Shown here in pieces: positions 1 through 9,892 of a stretch of DNA of 64,000 nucleotides. How positions within the stretch are numbered: the first letter of the stretch is position 1; the number at the start of each line of letters is the position of its first letter. Under the pieces are notes generated by a model. The model did no database searches. It saw only the letters and a program-made list of their open reading frames with translations, and was not told the origin of the DNA. The stretch comes from Tribonema minus (lineage: Eukaryota; Sar; Xanthophyceae; Tribonematales; Tribonemataceae), in contig JAFCMP010000521.1 in assembly GCA_017506865.1 (NCBI GenBank), positions 704,632 through 768,631 of the forward strand, given 5' to 3'. Both the position numbers and the translations under genes were made by a program.

Positions 1-32
1 ACTGGGATCCAGCGAAGCTGCTCGCAGGCAAG

Positions 33-3000
33 ATGGCGAAGGACAAGAAGGTGGCGGAGTTCGTGACCCGGGAGATGACCATCCACCTTCACAAAAGGGT
101 GTTTGGCGTCACATTCAAGAAGCGGGCGCCTAGGGCTGTGAAGGAGGTCAAGAAGTTCGCAGCCAAAGCCATGGGCACAACGTGAGTGCGCATGCATCCG
201 GACTGCGTGGCTGCAGCGGCCTCGCTTGCACTGCAGTGTATGCTTGCCAATGATCCACTCTGTTGCTGATGCTTTCATGGCAGTAGTGGCTTCAGGCTCG
301 AGGGCAGTGATTGTGGTGGCGGTCCTCATCGCCTTGTGGCAGGGGTGGCGGTGTCGTCACCGTCAGCGTTGCAGCTAGTCATCTCATGCCGCCTCTGCAG
401 TTCCCTGCTCAAGCAGGGTGTTGGTGTGGTTCTGTCGCCAGTGAAACTTCACTGCACGCGGTTCCAGAGTTGGAAATGATCAGCTCAGGGTGCAGCTACG
501 TAAACCAGCAGCAGCGCCGCTTCTTCAGTCACCACTTGAATGCAATCCGCCTTCTGCATAGTATGATCAAATATAGGTCACACTATGATCTACAAGGTCA
601 ACATTGGGTCGTATTGCATCAGGCTCAGCTCTCTCGTGACACGCGCACGACTTGGGCGAGTTCGCAAGGGGGCTTGGCAGATGAGAGGCGACGCTGACAT
701 GAACCTCGGTGGTCGTGTGTTGATTCACAAACCGAGACGCTCATCTTGAAGCGCATCATGCAGGGATTCCGCAACCCCCTCTGCCTCAGTTACTGTCGTG
801 ATGCAGCAGCGCTCTGATAAGCCAGAAGTGCACCCAAGTAGTACCGCGCGCGCGTCAGCATGCGCGTCGCCGATTGCACGGAGCTGTCAGCATGTTCATC
901 ACCAATCGCATGAAGCATGCAGCGTGTGCAATAGTGCCGCGGCCACGCTAGCGCAGCGTGCAACATCAGCTTGCACGCCCTCAAACGACTACATAGAGGC
1001 CTTGGCCTCAGAAGCAGTGTGCAAACTCTAAAGTGGCCCTCGATTAGCCCTCGCGGCACTGCTCAGCACTGAAGTGGCGCAAGCTGCGCTCGCTTCCGCC
1101 ACTCCGCAGTGCTCTATCTGTCGGGGGAGCTTGTGTTGAAGTCGCTGCTTTTACTCCGTATGGCTTCATGGCTCCGTCGCATTGCATTAGGCGTGCGGAC
1201 TCGCTGTGTGCAGCGATGCTGGCATTCTCCAGAGTGGCAGCGAGCGCGTGCCTTGTGAATATTGAAATTAGCATTACTGGCGCTGCGGAAAATTCAACAT
1301 AAAACTGACAATTAATGAAGCGGTCAAGCATGCTACGCAAGTCAACTTCACATGATGCCGGGTAGACATGAGGCTTGGTGAAAGGAGCAAACTGCTGACG
1401 CCTCGAACATTCGGATCACACCATGTACAAGCTGTGCAGTAGCATCACGCCTCACGTTCAACGACGCACAGCTCACAGTCGCGCCACCCGCTCTCTTCGA
1501 CCGTGCTTCGATCTCAATGCTGATGATGCAACACGACACGAAAGCATGTCAGCGTCACGAACATCAGCGCCGCGCGGTGCTCGCCGTGACTTTGCCGCGC
1601 ACGCCACGCACGCGCGCATGCACCCCCCCCCCCTCCCCCATCGCCGCTCTCTCGCTCTCGCCCGCGCCGCCGCTGCGCGCGCCGCTGCTGGTCCTACTCA
1701 TCGTTGTTGACGTCCACTTGTTTCCCGAGCGCTGCGGCTGCTGCGCCTGGCGCTCTCTTCAAGATGCGTTCCACACGCACTGCGCGGCGCGCCGTTGATG
1801 CTCGCTGCGCGCGTGCTGAGCGGCGCTGCCGTGTGCGCGCCCCCGCTACTCTACCCCTCGTTGACCCGCTCACAGCCTCTCTGACCCGGTTCCGTGTCGC
1901 CTGCGCGGTATCTTCCCCCCCCGCATGTGTGTCCCCCCCCCCCCCCTCGTGTTGCAACGCTCAGCGATGTGCGCGTCGACGCCTCGCTCAACAAGTTCCT
2001 GTTCTCCAAGGGCGTGCGCACTGTGCCGCACCGCGTGCGCGTCCGCATGTCGCGCAAGCGCAACGAGGACGAGGACGCGGAGGAGAAGGTGAGGCGCAGT
2101 GTGGCAGCGCTCATTTGTAAAACATTGAGCGACAGTCATTGGTGGCACGCGCCCAGGCGTATGCATGTAGCAGTGATACATAAGTGCATGAACGACACGA
2201 CATTTGCTGCAGTGAGGGAAGGACGCGGAGGAGAATGCGAGGCGCGCTGTGGACAGCATCACATTCTGCAACACACGTGTAGTCTACATATATAATGAAG
2301 TTTGTGCAAATATGTACCTATGGTAAACACGCGCATGACACCGGTCAACGACCTGGGCAGCTGAGAAGGTCAAACCTCTGCAAGAAGAGGCAAGTAAGTC
2401 ACCAGCGTGAGGTGGTCACTGCGGAGAAGGTGAGGTGCGCCGCAGCGGGGGACAGCGCTCAGGAAACTATACCTAGAAGCGGTTCAGAAGTCGACTGTGT
2501 GTCATCTTCGTTTGCGCAAGAGCGGCAGCGAAGAGCCAGACGCCATAGAATGCGGCAGCGCAACAGTAGAGACTGAAAGCGCGGCGCGCGATGGGCACAG
2601 AAGCGACAGCAGTTGTCGGCATCCACGTCGGACGATACTGCGCGGTGCCAGCGGTGGGGACGTGTGCGGAGGCCGTTGTGGTGGCGTGCTTCAGCGCATG
2701 CGCGCTGCAGGCCAGACCCTACCGGGAGGGGTGGCGAAAGGATGTCAAACCGGGCGGTACGAATGCGTGGTGATTTTGTATGGATGCATGCGAGCGAGCC
2801 CTCGCGGGGCGCGCAGCGACGCACGAGGTGGCGCTTGAGTTGCCGGCGGCACAGCGAATCGAACTGGAACCAATGCGGCTCAGCGTCGCTCCAGGGACCC
2901 GTCAATGCGCGTAGTTGATGTGCGGTACATCGTGCCTGCACGTGCTTACACGTCCGTCGCTGCCTCCGTCGTTGCCATCCCCGCCCGTGGCTTGCGCTCG

Positions 3001-3510
3001 CCCTACTTTCACTTCCGCGTGGCGCAAGATTGGTGGTGCAGCATCACAGACGCGCCGCAGAAACCGAGCTGACGTATTTTTGAAGCATTTGAGTTGCATT
3101 TAGATGCTAGGCTTGACGCGCCCGGGGCTGCGCTTTGAGAGCAATGGATCCGTACTCTACGAACCTGATGCGATGTGTGCGGCGACACAGAGGGGGCACA
3201 CATGGCTGCGGCAGCGGTCGCAGCGGCCATGCATCGACCGCGCTTCCTCGCTCCCTGAAATGCGTGTTCCAATTGGCAGCCATGATTATCTGCGGAGTGA
3301 AGCTACCCCCCCCCCCCTCCCCTTTCCCCTCGTGGCACCACTTGAACTTCCGCCAACGCGCGTGCATCTCTACTTCGCCCGCTGCCGCTAATTTGCGCCC
3401 CGTCTGCCCTTTCTGCTGCGCGCGCCCCGCCGCAGCTCTACACGCTGGTGCAGTACGTGCCCTGCGCGGACTTCAAGGGCCTGCAGAACGAGACGGTGGA
3501 ATCCGCATGA
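33..3510 (+). CDS. RPL31: Cytosolic large-subunit ribosomal protein eL31 (three exons)
   Basis: Structural protein of the cytosolic 60S subunit, placed near the polypeptide exit tunnel in known ribosomes. Exons 33-181, 1965-2088 and 3436-3510 join in phase to 348 nt (115 aa plus TGA). The product is nearly colinear with animal and plant eL31: the first exon holds [10 protein letters not shown] and FKKRAPRA, the second [10 protein letters not shown] and the signature [15 protein letters not shown], the third LYTLVQYVP. Family length is about 120 aa, so the protein is full length. The start is the first in-frame ATG, just upstream of AKDKK. Introns are GTGAGT...CAG (1783 nt) and GTGAGG...CAG (1347 nt), unusually long for a ribosomal protein gene. 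Transcription probably starts left of the window, because only 32 bases of leader are present. Intron 2 carries copies of the exon 2 border. Identity is secure; exon borders are inferred from homology. Confidence 0.95.
2071..2460 (+). repeat. Echoes of eL31 exon 2/intron 2 border
   Basis: The exon 2 end plus its donor (2071-2114, GCGGAGGAGAAG|GTGAGG) recurs at 2218-2262 with the GT changed to GC, and again at 2421-2460 with a perfect GCGGAGAAG|GTGAGG. All copies are in the same orientation and lie within about 350 bases downstream of the real donor. The third copy could act as a cryptic 5' splice site. Confidence 0.7.
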
Positions 3511-4833
3511 TGCGCGCGCTCCTCCGCTCTCATCGAGCACGAACCCCCACACCTAATGCACCTACGCTTCTCATGTCCTGCCCGCGTGTGCCGCGTTGCG
3601 TATCCGGTGTTGCTGTGTCGCGCTGCTGCCGCATGGCGTGCTGTTCATTGTCTGGGGTGCGACCGCTGTTCCGTGCGCTGCACCTGTTCGCCGCTACCTC
3701 CGGGCTGCTCTGCCCTGGTCAGGCTTGCTGTCCCGCCGTGTGCAGGGATCAGGCGCGTGGAAGTTTTAGCGTAAGGTTGCCTCAGTTGCACTGTGTGTGT
3801 AGACTTTGGGGGCATTTGGCGTGCCTCTGCTGGGGGCTGTCGTTCAGGTGTAGACGCTGCCCTGAGGTCTGCTCATGTGCAGCCCCTCTGCATGTAGCTG
3901 GACGTGTTGCACAGCGTGTGATGCAAACGCCAGGTTGCTTTGCGTCTGGCGACACCAGCTCAGCTGCTTCGTCTGATGACACAACTGCATTTTTCGAGAG
4001 TTGACTGGCTGTATCCGCTCTGGAGTACTCGTTTTTCCTGGTTGTGTAAATTGCGTCACTGCAGCCACTACTGTACTTTATAACTGATCAAAGAACACGT
4101 TGAGCGTTCAACTGTAATTCTGGAAGGCAAGTATGGCATGCACCGCAGGAGCACAGGGTGACCTGCCTGCTTCCGTACTTCAAGTTGTATGCCTGGTTGA
4201 TTTGCTCCACATGACGCTTCTTCTTGGACTGACTCACAAACAATGCACTGTGCATTCATATGTATGTCTGCAAGGCAGGGCACCGTGGCCCGTGAGCACA
4301 GGAGCACATCGTTTGATGACCAAAAGCAAGTTTGCGGTGCTGGCGCACTCCTCGCGGCAGTGACACCTTGACTGTACGCTGGTGCCAAAGCTCCTGGCCA
4401 TTGCACACCATGCGCACCAACACTCGCCTCGTGTGCTGCCAGTGAGGCTGCCTGTCATGATGTTGCATCGCTGTAGTCATTGCTGCGTGCGTAGCTTGCA
4501 CCTGAGCATGTGCGAGGCATGATGCATCGAGTATGTTGCAGCCCACGCCATCGTGTGGGTGTACTGCCAGTGCTCAGCGGCATATGACGGTGTGCAACAT
4601 CCTGTTTACTTTGTACATTATGTGTATGAATTCATGTCAACATCTATGTCGATGCTCGCTTTTAAAAGGACGCAATTGGTGGCCACCGGATGCCGAGCCT
4701 GCCATTTATCCAAGTGTGTCTTGTGAAAATTTGAAAGTGTGTGAGTGCGCTTTGACGATCACTTTCAAACGACATTGCGGGATGGCATCTCCCCCTCCGT
4801 GTGCTTCACAATTGAGTACAAACGATGCCATAT
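3511..4833. other. 3' flank of eL31, no gene seen
   Basis: This stretch is less GC-rich than the exons and no reading frame in it resembles a known family. It should contain the eL31 3' UTR and polyadenylation site, which I cannot place. It ends where the first retrotransposon 3' copy begins. Confidence 0.5.
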
Positions 4834-4968
4834 GGCGGCGGCGGCGTTTGAGTGGTTGTCGTTGCGACACTTTCATACTGTCATACGACATGTAGATTCC
4901 TTACAGCTAGATGCCAATCATCTGGGCTTTTTCGCGCCCTGAGCGAGAATTAATAAAAAGTACAAACT
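4834..4968 (+). mobile_element. Non-LTR retrotransposon, 3'-end-only copy A
   Basis: The sequence is almost identical to the last codons and 3' UTR of the element at 5173-6656. It begins with the GGCGGCGGCGTTTGAGTG that ends that element's ORF, and finishes with the family tail CGCCCTGAGCGAG, AATTAATAAAAAG and TACAAACTC. A copy holding only the 3' end is the usual product of aborted target-primed reverse transcription. Confidence 0.7.
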
Positions 4969-5172
4969 CGGCGGTGGCGTTTGAGTGGTTGTCGTTGCGA
5001 CACTTTCAGACTGTCATACGACATGTAGATTCCTTACAGCTAGATGCCAATCATCTGGGCTTTTTCGCGCCCTGAGCGAGAATTAATAAAAAGGACAAAC
5101 TCGCTCAGGGCGAAACTCGCGCCCTGAGCGAGAATTAAAAAGTACAAACTCGCGCCCTGAGCGAGAATTAAT
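4969..5172 (+). mobile_element. Non-LTR retrotransposon, 3'-end copy B with tandem tail repeats
   Basis: A second 3'-end-only copy lies directly behind copy A. Its tail is extended by two further variants of a 35-40 base unit (CGCCCTGAGCGAGAATTAA, then a lysine-like AAAAAG, then ACAAACTCG). A reversed unit (CTCGCTCAGGGCG) near 5098 can pair with the forward one as a hairpin. The tail runs directly into the truncated ORF copy that follows, which implies nested insertion into the tail. Confidence 0.65.
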
Positions 5173-6656
5173 ACAAAGTGCCAATGCGGCAGGTGCTGCA
5201 CCAACACCTGCGGCAGCAGCAACACCACTGGCAGCAGCAGCAACGGCAGGCGGCGCAGCTGCAGCACCAGCGCACGCAGCAGCGGCAGCCGTCAATGCAG
5301 GCGCTGCGCGTTCCACACCAGCAATGCTACAAGGCGCAGCAGCAGCAGAGGTGGCGCGCCTGCCCCTCATGCGGACGATCGCCACAGCTGCCACATCTCT
5401 ACGTGCAGCAACAGGTAACAAGCTGGATCATATACTGCCACCAGCGCTAACGCCACTGCAGCAGCAACCACCTACGCAGCAGCCGCCGCTGCGGCCGACA
5501 GCAGGTGGTGGCACTGGTGCGGATGCTGCTTGCGTACTTGACGCCAGTGCTCTGCAGTTGCAGTGTAGCCTGAAGCGCCCCAATCAGAGTGCGCTTGCAG
5601 ATGCCGTCGCTACCGAGCTTGCAGATAAGGTGGAGGCGGACCTGCAACAGCTGCCGCAGGGCACGCAACGCTCGCAAGCACTTGCTCGGTTCCGGTCGCA
5701 GCGCCACATGCACTCGATCGGCATGGCATTCCTCAACGAGCCCATGTACTCCACAACGGCTTCGTTCGATGGCCTATCCTGGCAGCTGGCCGTCAAACGC
5801 GCCATCGGAGTAGAGAAGCAGACGGCAGGCTGCAAGCTGTGCGGGAAGTCGCCGGGCGGCACCCTGCATGCACGGCTGTGTCAAGCGCCACGCGTCAAGG
5901 CGCACGACACCATCGTCCACAATAGCGTCAAGAGGGCCACGCAGCGCATCCTGCGGCAATTATTCAAAACGGGACTGGTGGACGAGGACTACACGCCGTT
6001 TCTGGGGTCCGCCGGGCCGCCGGGGAGTCGCAGGATGGACATCGTGCTGCCTGCCGACGCCTTCCCGGTGACCGGCTACGACGACCCGACACGCCACCTA
6101 CCGCTCATGGTAATCGTTACCTGCTTCGAGGCACAGGTGGCGTCGCGGGCGGCGAAGACTGCAGCAGACCCCGAGCGATGCTGCCGCGACCAAGAGGCCG
6201 CCAAGACTACCCACTATTCTGGTCATTATGATCAGAATTGCTACAAACTTGCCACTTTGGCAATAGGGTCATTTGGCAGCATCGGGGAGCAGGGGCGGAA
6301 GCTGCTGGAGGCTGTGGCGACGGAGTATGCCAGCAGGATGTCAGTGCCCGGAGGAGCGCGCCCTAAAGCTCTCAAGGGCATCGCCCTGGCGCGCTTACGC
6401 TCGGCATTGTCGGCAGCGCTCCACATGGCGTACTCTGGCCGTGTCATGATACACATGGCAGAATCCAGGGGGGGGGGGCACATGGAGGAGGACGTAGGGG
6501 AGGACCCCGAGATGCCATTTGGCGGCGGCGGCGTTTGAGTGGTTGTCGTTGCGACACTTTCAGACTGTCATACGACATGTAGATTCCTTACAGCCAGATG
6601 CCAATCATCTGGGCTTTTCCGCGCCCTGAGCGAGAATGAATAAAAAGTACAAACTC
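5173..6656 (+). mobile_element. 5'-truncated non-LTR retrotransposon (C-terminal ORF plus 3' UTR)
   Basis: The unit comprises an open frame from its first bases to the stop at 6536-6538 and a 3' UTR of about 118 bases identical in layout to copies A and B, ending with the AATGAATAAAAAG tail. The reverse transcriptase part is missing, so this copy cannot move by itself. It is inserted in tandem, same orientation, behind copies A and B. Confidence 0.65.
5174..6538 (+). pseudogene. C-terminal part of a non-LTR retrotransposon polyprotein (zinc finger plus restriction-like endonuclease)
   Basis: The frame is open from 5174, upstream of its first ATG at 5324, which fits a protein cut at its N-terminus. 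An Ala/Gln-rich linker is followed by a Cys/His cluster (CKLCGKSPGG...LHARLC) and then a PD-(D/E)XK-like core: HDTIVHNSVKRA, RRMDIVLPADAF and the strand LMVIVTCFEA. A C-terminal helix-rich part follows (KLATLAIGSFGSIGEQG). This order of a C-x2-C...H...C finger before a restriction-like endonuclease is typical of R2/REL-type non-LTR elements and related algal retroelements. The endonuclease would nick target DNA for reverse transcription. No reverse transcriptase motif is present in the window, so I treat this as a dead remnant. The family assignment rests on motif pattern only. Confidence 0.6.
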
Positions 6657-6706
6657 TGGCAGTCAAGCTTCCGGCACAAACAAGCGCAGATTGTAGATGC
6701 CCAGCT

Positions 6707-6787
6707 TGCTACCAGAACTTACCTGCAACTTGTTAGTGTACCTGACCTGCTACCAGAACTTACCTGCAACTTGTTAGTGTACCTGAG
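6707..6787. repeat. 41-bp tandem duplication
   Basis: The unit beginning TGCTACCAGAACTTACCTGC occurs twice with a 41-base period and almost no divergence. It lies between the retrotransposon and the MULE and has no coding content. Confidence 0.75.
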
Positions 6788-6955
6788 CATGCACAATATT
6801 GATTACAGTAATCTTCATTAGCTTCTTCCTTGCCAGGTGTGCTCCAAGAGTGTGTCACCTGCAGCTGTCTCCATTTGCCTGCCATGGCAGGTACACTATG
6901 CGCTGGTACGGTGTGTTGTCTGCTTGTAGTCAGCGCGCGTGAATTGCTACCAGTC

Positions 6956-6963
6956 AACAGGCT
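6956..6963. repeat. Target-site duplication, left copy (AACAGGCT)
   Basis: AACAGGCT abuts the left terminal inverted repeat, and the same 8 bases abut the right one at 16185-16192. Mutator-like elements usually make 8-11 bp duplications. The next base (G) also matches on both sides, so 9 bp is possible if the left repeat starts one base later. Confidence 0.8.
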
Positions 6964-7156
6964 GCGAACCCCATATTTGGGCCAGCCTGGCCCAAATATC
7001 TCGTGGGCCAGGTAGGCCACGTCATCCGCTGAGAACTGCGCTGCTGCCGCACCCCGAAGAGCCACTCATTGTGCCCCAGCAAAGCGCCCCTGGTGGCGTA
7101 CGACAGCTACTACACCAGCTGTTGCACCAGCAGAGCGTTGGCGGATGGGGCGAGGC
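6964..7156. repeat. MULE left terminal inverted repeat
   Basis: The reverse complement of this segment matches 16006-16184 almost throughout, starting GCGAACCCCATATTTGGGCC. A perfect 11-base palindrome with a 5-base loop (ATATTTGGGCC...GGCCCAAATAT) sits at 6973-6999, ten bases from the tip. A 12-base duplication near 7118-7130 is absent from the right end. Confidence 0.85.
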
Positions 7157-8214
7157 CTACAGAGCACGTTGGAGTCATCAGGTGATGCCTGGCAGTCGCT
7201 GCAGCTCTCCAGTTGCGTATCCTTCCCGTGCATCATGGCGTTGCCTTGCATGTCGGTCTGTATCGCCTGTGCGAGCCTGGAGCAAGTCTTGTTTATCACA
7301 GTTGCCTCAGACGCAAGTACGGTGCAGGGCGCCAGCTTTCGCTAACAGCCGAGGAGTCGAGGGCAGCACGGGAGTTTTACAAACTTCAATCGTTGGTCTT
7401 TCGCTTTTCTACTGATGTTGTTTCTACCTTTAGCGTGTCTTCTTGCTACATGACCATAAGGTTTTAACTTATATTAACACTCGTTTTTCTTACATCATTG
7501 AAAATGTATGGGCTTTGGGTGGCTTGGGGCCTCTAATTCCTTAATGGCGACTGCTGCAGGACGCTTCCATAAGCATCATGATGGCGCTTATCCTGCGTGT
7601 GATGTGATTCATTGAGCATCTTGTTGGCAGTTGAAGGTGAAGCACTCAACATTGTATACTGGTGCAGAAACTAGTTCGGGCTTACTACCAAGAAACCGCC
7701 AAAATACTTTGCTACCGCCCCCCATGCTAGTTTGATGTGCCTCAAGTATCTAGACGTTGAACAATTTCCTCGTGCCATGCAGTGTTAGATTACGACTGCC
7801 TGGAAAACTCAGTGGCGTCCTTTGCCCACGCCTGAACGCATGGCGCCTTCATTTCTGAAGCCATCTGAATACCAACCCCTGACAGCGCCGGTGCCTGTAT
7901 GCACGCATGCATGCGGCGATGCACCTGCCAACGACGCACTGCAGCCGCATTTTCAGCGCGCTGTGCGAGAGGGACGACAGGGACGTGCGCGACAACAGCA
8001 GCAGCTCAGCCGTGCTCTCGACGCTTAATGTGGCGGCGCTTTCAGGCGCGCATGAGTCGGCAGCAGCGACACCGCCTTCATGGTCTCAGCGCCAGCAGTG
8101 GCGGCGGTGCGCGCACGCGATGGGAGTGTGCATAACAGCCGTTGCGGTTCAGCCGCGTGCACAGCATAATGCTTTTATGGCACTTGTATCGCATGGCGGT
8201 ACCGGCGATACGTG
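7157..8214. other. MULE internal sequence, no supported gene
   Basis: AT-richer spacer on the 3' side of the transposase. A GC-rich patch begins near 7900 and has a short open plus-strand frame (7907 onward, RIFSALCERDDRDVRDNSS) that I do not recognise. It may be another captured host fragment. Confidence 0.4.
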
Positions 8215-8508
8215 CTACGAAGGCAGCGGCGCCAGTGCAGCGAGCGCGGTGCGTCGCTCCAGCTCCTCTACGCACTCGCCGAGCAGCGCCATGTCTGAAA
8301 GGCGTCGGCGTCGGCGGCGTGCGGCGCGCTGCCGCCGCCGCCGCACGCGAGCGCATGCCAACGCCGCAGCATACGCCACAGCTGCGGCGTGGCGTCGAGG
8401 CCCGGCGAGCGCAGCGCCGTGCAGCGCGGCGACCTTGTGCGCGATGGCGGCGCTCGTGCGCGGCTCGCGCATCTGCGCCGGCGTCAGCGTCTGCGCCTCC
8501 AGGAACTC
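8215..8508 (-). pseudogene. Choline/ethanolamine-kinase-like exon fragment carried in the MULE, frameshifted
   Basis: Behind an acceptor-like CGACGCCAG the frame reads EFLEAQTLTPAQMREP, then SAAIAHKVAALHG. This aligns well with the conserved stretch before the Brenner motif of choline/ethanolamine kinases, where a Gly-Arg-Leu-Glu-x-Phe strand leads into a Leu-rich turn and an IA-x-K...HG helix. After HGAALAG the similarity continues only one frame over (LDATPQLWRMLRRWHALA), which fits one extra G in the GGG near 8417. A further frame change follows near DMALLGECVEELERR. The catalytic HND and DFE motifs are absent and no flanking exons are seen. The composition is far more GC-rich than the surrounding MULE, so I infer a captured, inactive host fragment (Pack-MULE type). 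The identification is from memory of the family pattern. Confidence 0.5.
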
Positions 8509-8862
8509 CTGGCGTCGAGCAGGCGGGCCGGGGAGGCGGGTGCTCTCGACGGCAGCAGAAGAGGCGGGGGCGCATACGCCTGAGGAGCAGCAGCGCCTGG
8601 CACGGCACAAGGTGCTGCTCACTTGATGTAATCAAGCGCGGACGGGCGTGGCGATGGCACGCAGCTGCCAGACACTTCAGCAGCAGGTGTTCCAAAGCTG
8701 CGCAACACTAGCGCAGCTGTTGTGACTCCCACCAGCGATCTGGCTGTGTGCAGCACATAGCAATGTGCATGAGGGGCATGCCGCAGCAGGTTTTGTCCGA
8801 CGGGTGCATCATGAGCAGCTTGGCTCGTGATGCACCCTCAGCTGCGTCAGTTGCAGATGGAA

Positions 8863-9058
8863 GCGCGTAGCATGCTGGACGCTTTCAACAATTGTGAGCA
8901 TGCCTTGGTAAATGGTGGCACGTCAGCTCTGGCTGTGGCGACATTCAATAAATGTTCGAGGCGCGTAGCATGCTGGACGCTTTCAACAATTGTGAGCATG
9001 CCTTGGTAAATGGTGGCACGTCAGCTCTGGCTGTGGCGACGTTTAATAAATGTTCGAG
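8863..9058. repeat. 98-bp tandem duplication in MULE
   Basis: The unit starts GCGCGTAGCATGCTGGACGC and ends AATAAATGTTCGAG. The second copy at 8961 differs at only a couple of bases, so the duplication is recent. Confidence 0.9.
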
Positions 9059-9153
9059 GCTTTACTACCAACACCTACGCTATACTATGAAGTATAGTTG
9101 TCCAACATGTTTCGTCATCCACGTGTGACTCTGTCTTGGAGGCTCTTTTGACT

Positions 9154-9283
9154 GTTGACGCCTGATGCATGATCATGATGCTTACACGTGAGGTTTCTTG
9201 TGCATGATCATAGCTTCCCTGTTGACGCTTGATGCATCATGCTTGCACATTAGATTTCTTGTGCATGCTGCACACCTTCCTGT
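9154..9283. repeat. Imperfect tandem repeat (about 65 bp) in MULE
   Basis: TTGACGCCTGATGCATGATC followed by TTTCTTGTGCATGATCA is repeated as TTGACGCTTGATGCATCATG followed by TTTCTTGTGCATGCTGC. The copies have diverged more than those of the 98-bp repeat. Confidence 0.65.
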
Positions 9284-9892
9284 TGGTTGCTTCATTTGAA
9301 ACTCGAAAGGTTGGCGATATATATATGTATCACGCAAACATCATGAACTTGCGTGTTTCGCTTTGCAATGTACATGAATCAATGCAAATGGCCAACATGG
9401 GTGCTGGTACACGGGTGTGTGTGCTCCCATCGCACATTGGACAAGCATCAAATTGAATGATCGCACATTGCTGCCCATTTGATTGTGGCTGCTGGATTAT
9501 TGAGCATGCATGTGGTCTTGTTGCGCCAGCATCCATCCACACAACCTTACCCTAAATCTTGACACAATCATCACCTGTGCTTTGGCGTGCAACGTCCCAA
9601 ACAGCTGACGTGAACCACTACATGCTACATGCATGTATACGAATGCCTCAGAGGTCTCCAATGAGAGTGTAAAATGTGTGCACGCACACATTTGCAGAGC
9701 GAGCTCATATTCCTATCACATGCACACCCATGCATTTGATGGAAAAAGCCGAGCGCAGCATTGACAAAGCTGTCTGCAAGACAGTTCAGATCATGCATGA
9801 TCATCACAAGGGCAAAAACACAATCTTGCAAGAAAGATGAATGCATCAGAGATGGAATGCCAATGCAAGGAACATATTGCACATGCAAGCGT

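Larger units (their letters stand above)
8509..9892. other. MULE internal spacer between cargo fragment and transposase stop
   Basis: Non-coding, AT-richer, with two local tandem duplications (8863-9058 and 9154-9283). It probably contains the transposase 3' UTR and terminator. Confidence 0.5.
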
